A DNA stretch of 64,000 nucleotides from UBA1181 sp045113275 (GTDB lineage Bacteria; Bacteroidota; Bacteroidia; Bacteroidales; Paludibacteraceae). The position numbers and the translations under genes were made by a program. The DNA is taken from NCBI GenBank assembly GCA_045113275.1, contig JBGUIU010000058.1, positions 83,189 through 147,188 on the forward strand, read 5' to 3'. Position 1 is the first letter of the stretch. Each line of letters begins with the position of its first letter. The notes beneath the pieces are model-generated. The model had not been told where the DNA came from and searched no databases. It saw only the letters and a list, made by a program, of their open reading frames with translations. Shown here one piece after another: positions 1 through 9,500 of this stretch.

Positions 1-3000
1 GCAAGCAACTGCTGTCCGCTGAGAGTGCTGTTTTCTCCTATCACGAACTCTTCATTGCTGTTTATCCTCTTTTGTATTTCCTTAAGGTCATCGCTAGCAT
101 TCTCAACCCTGTCGTTTATTATTGATCCCAATATGAGAGCCTTATCCGAAGCGCTTAATTTTTTCACGCTATCATCATTGAACACATCATAAATGGCCTG
201 TTCTACCTTCATCCATCCAGACATATATGTAGCGAACAAATCATCCGTCATGCTATCCTTTCCATCAATCTTCACGGATGACTCAATATCTTCAAGCTGC
301 TTTATGATCTTATCAAGGTCGATATTGAATTTCTTCATGATATTCGAGTTCTTGGCTCTGTTCATGCAGAATTTCATGAAAGCACACATATCAGACCTGT
401 ATCTGTACATGTTCCACATCTCTTCAGTGTAACGTCCTTCGTTCATGCTGTCGTATGAATTCAACGCCACATCTATCTTGATGCCTATATTATCAAGCTC
501 ACTATACATCCTAATCACGTCTCCGTAATCAAGAACAGCATACGTTTCAGACTCGCTTCCCATTCCATTAAGGAACTCCGTGAAACTGATAGGATTATAT
601 GATGACGTTGCGACACCGTGCTTTCCGGTAAGCTTCACAACTTGTCTTACACACACAAGAGCATCTTTCAGATTCTTTAGAGCCTTGATCTCATCGTCAC
701 TGAATTCAACCATCTCAGTCACGTTGAAGTCATTTATTTTCTTGACTTTCTCTATCAATCCTTTGACATCAATGCCATTTACGTCGGATCCTATCGTCCT
801 CGCAACAGCCTCAAGCAGCTGATCGTTCATCTTGCTTATGTTCCTTATGCTGTTCAGGTTGATTATGCCTCCGTTCATCTCAGTTGCAACAGCATTACCA
901 TATATGTTTGCAAACTCCTGCATTTTAGCCTTGAGCATCATGGCGCTATTGTATATCCTGTCGCTTCCCATCTTTACTATACCAAGATTATTGATCCTGG
1001 TAAGCAGGTCTGCAACACTGTTCATCCTGACGAATTTCCTCATCGCCTTCACATCAACCTTACCAGATGCATCCCTTATAATCTTTATTGGCTTGTTGCC
1101 CTTTCCAAGAATTGATTCAAGGGACTTGTTCGTTTTCTCAATGAAGTCGGCTATATCCTCATCCTTGATATCCTTCTCACTGAGCTTGTCTTCTATTTCC
1201 TTCAAAGCATTTTCCTTCGCCTCGATGGATTCGTTCCATGTAACCTTTGGGGTTCCTGAATTGGACCTCTTGACGAATTGTCCATAATCGTCATAGTAAC
1301 CCCATTCGCCATTTGGATCCCTGACTCCGAATAATTGTTCAAGCTGCTGGGATGCGGTCCTTGCATCAATGTTTGTCGATGCGTCAAGCGCACCGTTCAT
1401 CTCCAACAGACCCTTCACATCAAAGAAATTTCCTAATGCGGCTGAAAAATCATTCGTATTGTCAGAATTCAGTTTGTCTATAAGGTTGACTATAGAGTCG
1501 TTAAGCCTTGCGACAATATACTTGTTAGATGCGAATTTATCACTGAGACCCTTGAACAGACTGTCGTTATGAATACAGAACTTATCAAGCATATTCTTGG
1601 CTATGCCGTATGAATCAATAATCCTGTCAATCTTGAATTTTCCTCCGTCAGCCGACTTTAACTCCTTGGCCTTCTGCTCCCACATTTCACGCTCACTTTC
1701 GCTCATCTTGTCATACGAAACACCAGCAAGCTGCTCTGCTATAAACTGAGTGCTCAGTCCAAGACCGAAGATCCTAGGTCCGTTCGTCATCTCCCAATAA
1801 GCGTACTCAAGGAATTTCTTAGCTTGATTACTTATCTTAGGACCCTTTTTATTCTCTTCTTCGTGATACTCGAAATCGTTATGAAACTCATTAATCAAAG
1901 TCTTTTTCTGCTCCTCAAGCCTTCTCAACTCATCTCTCTTTGCATTAAGCGTTTCACCATCGGCATTATCTATCTCGTTCCTGAGATTAGCTATCTCCTT
2001 ATCTGTAGCTACTATACTGCCAAGTTTCTCATCATACGATTTATAGAATGCTTCCATTGATGTGCTTGACATCAGCTTCGAATATCTGAGGTCCCTAGAA
2101 AGCTCCTTGTCCAATTCAGAATCACTCTTCGCTCCAGTTCCATCTATCGCTGTGGCAGCGAAATTGATCATGTCTATTATCCTCGACTTGATGTCCTCGT
2201 CCTGAGATTTGATGCCGCTGTACTTGTCAGCAGGCTTGAAGTATGATATCTCGTCACCAACACCATACGCCTCAAGCGAACTGAGAGTCTTACTTCCAAC
2301 GGTCATATTGTTGAGCTCGTTTATTATCTCGTCCTTCTTACCATTCCTGATGCCTCTTATAAGGCTGGAGTAAGCCTGCTCGACACTCATACTCTGGATG
2401 CTCTTAGCGTTGCGGAATGAACCGTTAAACCCGAATATTCCACCTCCAAGGAATCCTCCGAAGAACGACATGGCGTACCTTTCTGCCGCATCACCGAATA
2501 TGTCCTTATTGTATGTGTCTGACCATTTAGATTCGGCAAGTTGTATGGCATCCATTACGAACTCCTCAGTCATTTCCTCGACTCCTTCAGCAGTCGCATT
2601 CAGAAGCATACCTTTGATTCCGTCAGCGAACGGACCCTTGTTTTTAAGAGCGCCTTCATAAAGATCTTGCATTATTTTACGGCGAACCACAGGATTGTTG
2701 CTTGACAATCCTCCTGCCTTGTGTATCTCGTCAACAACCTTTCTTATTGAAGCGTTCCATTCACTTTGACTCCTCTGAACCTCAGGAAACAATCTCTCGC
2801 CTAAACCGGTCCTCATGATTGCATATTCAGCACCAGTGAAGGCCAAAGCCATCAATGCGGCCTCTCCTCTTGTGGCGCCTGAATGTCTTGCCTCGTTGTA
2901 TGTATCCTGTGCAGCATATCCAGTCATCCAGTATCGTCCGATATTGCTTCCCGTCTTGGCTGCATTCTCGAAATAACGAGCAATCTCTTCTTGTGTCCTC

Positions 3001-4262
3001 AGACTCGCAACTCTTCTAAGCTCCTGTTCCGTCATTCCGGTAATAAGAGCACGTTCCCTGGAAGCGGCTGTCGCCATCTCATTGAAGATCTCACCCTCTC
3101 TCGCTGCCGTCCATCTGTCTTTATTCTTGTTGAACTCTCTTAATATCTTTCCTTCTTTGGTGAAGAACAGACCATTCTTAGCCCATTCCATCGGAACCCT
3201 CATCGCATATTGCTGTGATACAACATCGCAAAGCAGGTTCGTCACATTCTCATACGTGAAAAGATTCTCCTGTGAATACTGGCTTGTACCCATGTCGAAC
3301 CTCCTGAACCTTCCGTTTATCTTGTTCATCGTCCTCATCCATTCAGAATCTTCAGGTGTGTTATTGGTTAAATCAGCCACATCGCCTACAAACCTCTGAG
3401 TGAAATCAGCCAATGTCTCAAAGAATACCCAATTTGCATAAACCTTACCTATCTTACCCCTTGTGATAAAGAAAGGAGCAAGTCTAACTATTGCACTAAC
3501 AGTCGATCCGATGACGCTCTTATCTTTGTCATCATTGTCCCAGAAAGCATATTTGTCGGCTGCTGAACCATCTATTGTAATAGTAGAGAAAGGATTGAGC
3601 ACCGTCTTTCCGTATATGTCTTCTCCGTTCACCATCTTGAAGTGTGCGGTTCCCTCATCACCCTCGACCAAATCACCTTTCTTATGAGGAACATTGATAC
3701 CCAACACCCTGTCAAAATGATATCCGTCTTCGTCATACGTGTCAAGAACCATGGTTCCACCGAACAGATTCCTGAAGAAACCTCTATCATTCGGCGAATC
3801 TATGTATTGACCTGATTCAGTATCATAAGTCTTGTGTGCCTGACCTATCTCGCTTGCCGTGAATGGTGACAGTGTTTTTTCGTTAAAGTTGAACATACCT
3901 GTCATTGTCATCATCGGATTGGGCTCGTAACTGACAGTCGGAGCTAAATCATTTGGATTTATTAGCTTATCCGGGTCATGCACTATGTCAGCCTCTTCGT
4001 AGTATTTTACTTCATTCGAATAATCATACTTGTACTCAGGATCTGCAAGATTGTTATACACGGCTAACGCATGGTTATACGTTTTGACAAACTTATCCTT
4101 GTCATAATCAAACATCTGCTGAATCTTTACATCATCCCAGTACTTCTGAGCATCAAGCAGTTGTAGATTGTCTTGCGAATAACCTTCCTCAGTCAATAAC
4201 TGAGCGTTTAATATACCGTTCCTATCAGCAACGTTCTTAGTGAATAATAACAAATCTTCCAT
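1..4262 (-). CDS. Giant virion cargo-like protein, N-terminal 1420 residues (partial)
   Basis: The minus-strand frame is open from an ATG at 4262 to the left window edge, so at least 1420 residues are encoded and the C-terminus is missing. The protein starts MEDLLLFTKNVADRNGIL. It is rich in charged helical sequence and has no catalytic motif I recognise. Around residues 597-616 there is a glycine- and phenylalanine-rich hydrophobic patch (FFGGFLGGGIFGF), suggesting a membrane-active or buried segment. Size, position after the tail genes and neighbourhood with two other very large proteins fit the crAss-like virion cargo proteins, thought to be ejected with the DNA; that is inferred from position, not from a domain hit. 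It has its own promoter (4332-4363) behind a strong terminator (4387-4412), with a leader of about 70 nt. Confidence 0.75.
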   Translation of the reverse strand, partial: MEDLLLFTKNVADRNGILNAQLLTEEGYSQDNLQLLDAQKYWDDVKIQQMFDYDKDKFVKTYNHALAVYNNLADPEYKYDYSNEVKYYEEADIVHDPDKLINPNDLAPTVSYEPNPMMTMTGMFNFNEKTLSPFTASEIGQAHKTYDTESGQYIDSPNDRGFFRNLFGGTMVLDTYDEDGYHFDRVLGINVPHKKGDLVEGDEGTAHFKMVNGEDIYGKTVLNPFSTITIDGSAADKYAFWDNDDKDKSVIGSTVSAIVRLAPFFITRGKIGKVYANWVFFETLADFTQRFVGDVADLTNNTPEDSEWMRTMNKINGRFRRFDMGTSQYSQENLFTYENVTNLLCDVVSQQYAMRVPMEWAKNGLFFTKEGKILREFNKNKDRWTAAREGEIFNEMATAASRERALITGMTEQELRRVASLRTQEEIARYFENAAKTGSNIGRYWMTGYAAQDTYNEARHSGATRGEAALMALAFTGAEYAIMRTGLGERLFPEVQRSQSEWNASIRKVVDEIHKAGGLSSNNPVVRRKIMQDLYEGALKNKGPFADGIKGMLLNATAEGVEEMTEEFVMDAIQLAESKWSDTYNKDIFGDAAERYAMSFFGGFLGGGIFGFNGSFRNAKSIQSMSVEQAYSSLIRGIRNGKKDEIINELNNMTVGSKTLSSLEAYGVGDEISYFKPADKYSGIKSQDEDIKSRIIDMINFAATAIDGTGAKSDSELDKELSRDLRYSKLMSSTSMEAFYKSYDEKLGSIVATDKEIANLRNEIDNADGETLNAKRDELRRLEEQKKTLINEFHNDFEYHEEENKKGPKISNQAKKFLEYAYWEMTNGPRIFGLGLSTQFIAEQLAGVSYDKMSESEREMWEQKAKELKSADGGKFKIDRIIDSYGIAKNMLDKFCIHNDSLFKGLSDKFASNKYIVARLNDSIVNLIDKLNSDNTNDFSAALGNFFDVKGLLEMNGALDASTNIDARTASQQLEQLFGVRDPNGEWGYYDDYGQFVKRSNSGTPKVTWNESIEAKENALKEIEDKLSEKDIKDEDIADFIEKTNKSLESILGKGNKPIKIIRDASGKVDVKAMRKFVRMNSVADLLTRINNLGIVKMGSDRIYNSAMMLKAKMQEFANIYGNAVATEMNGGIINLNSIRNISKMNDQLLEAVARTIGSDVNGIDVKGLIEKVKKINDFNVTEMVEFSDDEIKALKNLKDALVCVRQVVKLTGKHGVATSSYNPISFTEFLNGMGSESETYAVLDYGDVIRMYSELDNIGIKIDVALNSYDSMNEGRYTEEMWNMYRYRSDMCAFMKFCMNRAKNSNIMKKFNIDLDKIIKQLEDIESSVKIDGKDSMTDDLFATYMSGWMKVEQAIYDVFNDDSVKKLSASDKALILGSIINDRVENASDDLKEIQKRINSNEEFVIGENSTLSGQQLL

Positions 4263-4331
4263 TACGATACAAATTTTAGTTCGACAAGAGACTGTGAAAC
4301 TTAAATACAGCCGTCACATAAATGTCATCCA

Positions 4332-4363
4332 CAAATATACAATAATTTACATGATAACACAAC
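4332..4363 (-). promoter_or_regulatory. Bacteroidota-type promoter for the giant left-edge gene
   Basis: On the minus strand GTTG (4363-4360) is followed after 20 nt by TATATTTG (4339-4332), matching the TTTG-N19-21-TAnnTTTG pattern with one change in the upstream box. It lies between the terminator at 4387-4412 and the ATG at 4262. Confidence 0.6.
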
Positions 4364-4386
4364 ATTGGACAACCCATGAAAAAAAC

Positions 4387-4412
4387 AGAAGATGGACATG
4401 CGCCCATCTTCT
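4387..4412 (-). terminator. Intrinsic terminator after the 670-aa gene
   Basis: A perfect 9-bp stem (AGAAGATGG with CCATCTTCT) has an 8-nt loop and is followed on the minus strand by a G and seven T residues. Confidence 0.85.
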
Positions 4413-4437
4413 ATCTGACTCATTTATATTATCATTA

Positions 4438-6450
4438 TCAATTTGATAACGGAGTGTATTGGTTATTTCCTTTTGCATCTTTAAAAAACTGTTTCTCGTT
4501 TCCTACAACCTTATTCTCCTTTTTACTATCATACATATCAACATTTCTGTTTCTCTTTTCAATCTGAGCTAAGTCTACATTGAACGCTCTCGCCCATACT
4601 CCTGTTCTATGAGGTAATATAAGTAATCCCCTTCCAACTGAAAGTTGATCACTTTTTTTATTACCTTGTAAGAAATCAGGATATGATTTTGATTCTTTAT
4701 CACTAGAATATTCCTGATCGAAAGCTGATATTACATTTCTCTTATAGTTATCTTTAGTCATGAACTTCTCTCTCTCATTTGCATCTTTGTCGTCTATGTC
4801 ATAATTTTCGATATTGTTCAAGCCTAAAACTTTTTTTACTATTTTGCCATTTTCTTTTTTGTCTTTCAATTCATTTTCACTAAACGTAGTTCCATCTTTA
4901 TCAGTACCTATACTGAACGTTGCATAACATATATCGCAAGGATGCATTACAGCTTTTTCATTTTTGAAATCTTTTGTATAGTTTCGCTCGAAATAACTTT
5001 TTATAGCTTCATCCACTGTCTTACCTTTAACAAGAGCTATATCTTCAGGATCGGCTGTATCAATGATTTTTATATTCTTAAACTTCCCGTCAGGATTATT
5101 AAAGTAATTATTTAATTCATTTGCAATAGAATTTACGTTGCTATCTGCTATAATTATGTCACGATTCACTTTTATATTTGCAACTTCATTCATAACCTCA
5201 AGATCAGGTTCTCCGTTCCTAAAAGGAATGAACGTAGTCTTCATGTGGTTGCCATCAATAGCTATCGTATTATATTGATTTTGCCTAATCTTTTTATTTC
5301 CTATAAATATTTTATCTTTCATATAGAAGCTCATCTTATCTGTCGTGACCTTTCCATCAATCAGCTGCCCAAGCGTTCTGGCTGTGACAGCTGAAGTGGC
5401 ACTTGAATTGAGCGTCTGTGTAGCATTTGCCGTTTTCAACGTTATGTTTCCGTTATCTCCAAAGTTGAAAGTATCTTCCTGAAGGTTCGGATCACTCAAG
5501 ACATTTAGAGCAACTTCAGATGAAGTTAAGATATCGCTATCGTTATCATCCCCATTCTTTTTTCCGGAATGTGCACCTCCAAGTGAAGTGTAGTGTATAT
5601 CCTCCAAATTCTCATCTTCAACCGATCTTCCAAGCCATCCAATCTGAGCCTCTAATACAGCAGCCTCGTCATTGTTGCCAATGTCATCGCCACTAAGCCT
5701 TCCCTTCAAAATAAGTGCATACCTGTCCTTCGAATCCATATCTCTAACAAGTGCACTCCACATCGGGTAAAGCCTGTCTTCTGTTACAGCCGTCCATTTT
5801 TTACGACTTTTTTTACTTCTTGTTATGAAAGCGTTTAAATCAGAAAGTCGGTCAACACTTCCAGATCCACTTGTCGCCGATGCTGAATCAGGTTCTGCCT
5901 GCTTTACGAGATCTACGAATTTTTTCTGAGCCATCGAAGCGGTGACTGCGTTACTTACCGCATTGAGCATATTATCGTCAAAAGCATATTTATTGAATGT
6001 GGCATCAAGAAGTTCACCATAAGTCAGAAGGCGATTCGTGTCATATTTGTTAACAGAGCTCACATGTCTCTTATCGATGCCACCCTTGTCATTCTTTACA
6101 TACACGAAACCTCTATCATCTATCGCATACTCGGCTGACGCATTATTCCTCTCGACAACATCCCTTGCTTTCTGCCATGCTTCAAGTCTCGGCTTTAACG
6201 CCGCTAACTTACTCTTCAACGTAATCTCCTCCTGTATTGTTATGTTGCCATCTGCCATATACTGAGCCTGAAGAGCGTTAACCGCCGCAACGTCGGCTGG
6301 AAGTCCTTCCATATCATCTTCCTTTTTTTTAGACTTTTCCTTCACAGGACGACCCTGTTGACTGTTCGGAACAATCATTGCCGGCTCATTCGATTTTGCC
6401 ACTCCGGATATTAGTAAATCGGTGGCTACTTTTCCTGTTTCCAATGCCAT
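4438..6450 (-). CDS. Large virion cargo-like protein, 670 aa
   Basis: No known domain recognised. The protein has a basic, low-complexity N-terminal segment (about residues 25-45, KEKSKKKEDD) and a helical region to about residue 210. A Ser/Gly linker (SASATSGSGSVD) and a C-terminal half of mixed strand and helix follow. It is AT-rich compared with the head genes: some 60-base rows fall below 30% G+C. It sits between two other very large genes, and terminators flank it on both sides (6485-6518 upstream, 4387-4412 downstream). No TAnnTTTG box is visible between the upstream terminator and its ATG, so it probably depends on read-through. By order it resembles the crAss cargo proteins encoded next to the virion RNA polymerase; this is a positional inference. 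Confidence 0.75.
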   Translation of the reverse strand: MALETGKVATDLLISGVAKSNEPAMIVPNSQQGRPVKEKSKKKEDDMEGLPADVAAVNALQAQYMADGNITIQEEITLKSKLAALKPRLEAWQKARDVVERNNASAEYAIDDRGFVYVKNDKGGIDKRHVSSVNKYDTNRLLTYGELLDATFNKYAFDDNMLNAVSNAVTASMAQKKFVDLVKQAEPDSASATSGSGSVDRLSDLNAFITRSKKSRKKWTAVTEDRLYPMWSALVRDMDSKDRYALILKGRLSGDDIGNNDEAAVLEAQIGWLGRSVEDENLEDIHYTSLGGAHSGKKNGDDNDSDILTSSEVALNVLSDPNLQEDTFNFGDNGNITLKTANATQTLNSSATSAVTARTLGQLIDGKVTTDKMSFYMKDKIFIGNKKIRQNQYNTIAIDGNHMKTTFIPFRNGEPDLEVMNEVANIKVNRDIIIADSNVNSIANELNNYFNNPDGKFKNIKIIDTADPEDIALVKGKTVDEAIKSYFERNYTKDFKNEKAVMHPCDICYATFSIGTDKDGTTFSENELKDKKENGKIVKKVLGLNNIENYDIDDKDANEREKFMTKDNYKRNVISAFDQEYSSDKESKSYPDFLQGNKKSDQLSVGRGLLILPHRTGVWARAFNVDLAQIEKRNRNVDMYDSKKENKVVGNEKQFFKDAKGNNQYTPLSN

Positions 6451-6484
6451 ATATTCAATGTTTTATTTTATGTTTCTTAAAAAA

Positions 6485-6518
6485 GGCAACTCGTATGATA
6501 CAATTCATACGAGTCACC
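6485..6518 (-). terminator. Intrinsic terminator between the 1594-aa and 670-aa genes
   Basis: A 14-bp stem with two G-U pairs closes a 6-nt loop and is followed on the minus strand by TTTTTT. Only about 35 nt separate it from the next ATG and no promoter box is visible there. It probably lowers rather than abolishes expression of the 670-aa gene. Confidence 0.85.
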
Positions 6519-6529
6519 AATCAATAATA

Positions 6530-9500
6530 TTACTTACGATATCTGCTGATATTCAAAGAACCAGGAACGGTACTGAGTATCGACCTCTTCGCCTCAGATT
6601 CAAAATTCCTGTTCTTAATCTTATCATACTGTTTGCGAAGATGCTCAAATGTGTTATACAGATAAGACGTTTCTCCGTTCAAGCTGGATTTTATATATCC
6701 TGCATTTCCATTTCTCAGATCATTCAATACATCATCCTTATTTCTTCCTGTCTCCAATTCAACATTATTAGCTATCTGAACGGCTGCATCGTTAATCGCA
6801 GCTGCAAGTTTATCCTTGTTTTCAATTTGTCTTGCAGCAATTGCCTTTGCGTCTTCATCCGCATACAGATAATTATACATGCTTCTCAGATGAACGAATC
6901 TGTCCTTCACATCCTCGACTGCATTGTACATATTATCCCTGACATTGGCGGCAGCCTCATAATCTATGGCATTTCTCCTGTTAAGCTCATCGTTAAGAAT
7001 CTTCTCATTGACATTACCGGATTCTATCATGCTGTTCCTGTTATTGTCAATGTCGGACAATGCCTTCTCTCTTGATTGACGGAACGCTCTCCTGTCGGCT
7101 GCTTCTGCCTGATTATTCATGCCTATGCCGTTGTAAGTGACATTGTTGTAATTGTCAATGTTCTTTGCCATGTCCGTGGACACGTAGTCAGACAGACTCT
7201 CTCTCATTCTTGCGAAGTTATCTCTTGCTTCCTGAAGCCCTTCATAGTCACCCTCGACCCTGACAGTTTTCTGCTTGTCATTTCCAGGGAACATCAGAGC
7301 AACCCTGTTCTTGTCAAGCTCAGCGTTAAGCAGAGTGTTCGCTGACGCATTAAGCGCACTCGGTAAAGGTCTTGTAATCCACAAAGGATTGAATATACCC
7401 TTCCTGTAGCCGTAAAACTCAGTATCAACAGGATTGGCAATAGTCAACGCACGAATCCTATCAACCAAATCTTTTGTCTTATCAGTCACACCGGCAGCTT
7501 CTGTAGAACCGCCCACAACACCTTCGGATGCGCCAGTTGATGTATTACCTGACGGATTCACACCTTCAGCATTATTTGAAGCTACATTGCTACCTTCAGT
7601 GCCGTTGTCGTTACCCGTAACTGCGCCATCTCCGATAGAAGACAAACTACCGGACTTGACTTGACCTTGAGCTGTCTGACCGTCTGACGCTGAACTTGCA
7701 GGATTTGTATTTACACCTACTGCTGCTGATTGATTTGATGATTCAGAGCCAGAAGCAACCGAGGTTGACAACGGTTCATTTGCAGACGCATTGCCTGACG
7801 ATACATTCCCATTCGGTGATGACGCATTGGTTCCAGCAGGAGCCGTCTGTGTGGACACAGATGATGTTACCCGTGTAGTCGACTGAGCAGATCCGTTTGA
7901 TGTTCCCTGTGCTATTGGCTGTGCAGACTTCGAATCTACAGAAGCTTTCGAATATGTGCTGACATTAGGAAATGCAGGTCCCGGAATTCCTTCTACATTA
8001 TCATTAATGTTATAATTGGAATTAGGATCGTATTTGTAATACGACATATTTCCATCTCCATCAAAATTGATGATAGGAGCATAGAAACTGTCACCTTTCC
8101 TAACATTATTAGGATAAATCCTCTGATTAACTATGTTACTTGCCCATTCATCAACATCATCAATTCCAAGAAGATCTCTGTATCCAGGATTTCTATCGAA
8201 GAAACCACGCGCAAAATTTCTTAAGTTTTCGATATTGTTGTCATAGTATCTTCCGTCATCACCAATAGGCTGACCATTATAAGTCTGCGATTCCGTTGAT
8301 GACGATATTTTCCATGGATTGTTCCTTACATAATCATTCCAATCATTTACGGCTTTAAGTCTTCTCGTCAATATTCCTCCATCCTGCTTCGAATCAATCT
8401 TATCAAGAATATTAAAGAAGTTTCCTAGTTTCGAAGCCTGTTCGTCACTTAGTACGAATTTCGATGATCCATTAGGATCTAAACTATATTCAACATCACC
8501 AACCTTGTAAATTGTATTCGTTGTATTATTAGATTCAAATGGACTCTCTATTATCCTACCATGCCTTCCGTCAACATCATAATACATTCCTTCCTTTAAC
8601 TGAATAGTCTGACTTCCAGTTGACGGATTTAAATATGGGTTTCCGTTTTTATCAAAGACGAACGGTTTAGTTGGTTCGATGTTATAAGGCTCCTTTTTGT
8701 CAAGTTTGACGCTTCCGGAATTTCTATTCTCGACTTCTTTATTCCTCTCTTTTATGAGCTCATTAGCTCTTTGACTAGATCTGCTTGATTCGTTCTGCTT
8801 AATGACAGGATTGTATGTGACATTATTTTCTACATCAAGATTTTTTACCGCATTTGCAACCTTTGGAGCAGCAATAGTCGATCTAACTGCTCCTGTAACT
8901 TTCCCTGCATATTCTGCTATTTTTCCTGGAGCCTTTATTTCTTTCATGACAGGCGGTGTTTCTATTGTCACATCACCAGGTCTTCCAGTTTGTTTCTCAT
9001 ACGCATTATTGTATTTGTTGGACATAGAATTAACACCGTTCGCGACTTCCTGACTTTTAAAGTTGGACGAACTCACGCTTACAGGCTGAGAACGGTTTTG
9101 CCCGTATTCATCCTTATATACCGCATCTCCGTACACCTCCTTTATTCTGCTACTTGGAACTTCTGCTGCACCTGTTTTATCACCAGTAAGCTTTTCATTG
9201 ACTGCTTTAGCGGTCTTACTTGTCCTTAATACATTAGCAAAACCTCTCAAGCCTGAAAGTATGAGTGTGAGATCCTCAGGACTGAAGTTCGCGGAGATCG
9301 CTTCACCCCAGCCGATTCCGTTATCAATATCCTTAAAGAATTGACTTACTTTTCCAAACAACGTCTTGACTCCTTCTCCAAGTCCATATGTAGCGGCAAT
9401 TTTCTGCACTCCCATTATAATTTCAGGGGCACGTTTCGATATTCTTGCTAATTTTGACATCGGATTGACAAGGCTTATCGCTCCTAATCCAAGATTCTTA

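Noticed and set aside
6422..7075. A 217-aa plus-strand frame opposite the 1594-aa gene
   Set aside because: Antisense to a long open gene, rich in Ile/Cys/Ser with no recognisable features; it would also read through the terminator at 6485-6518.
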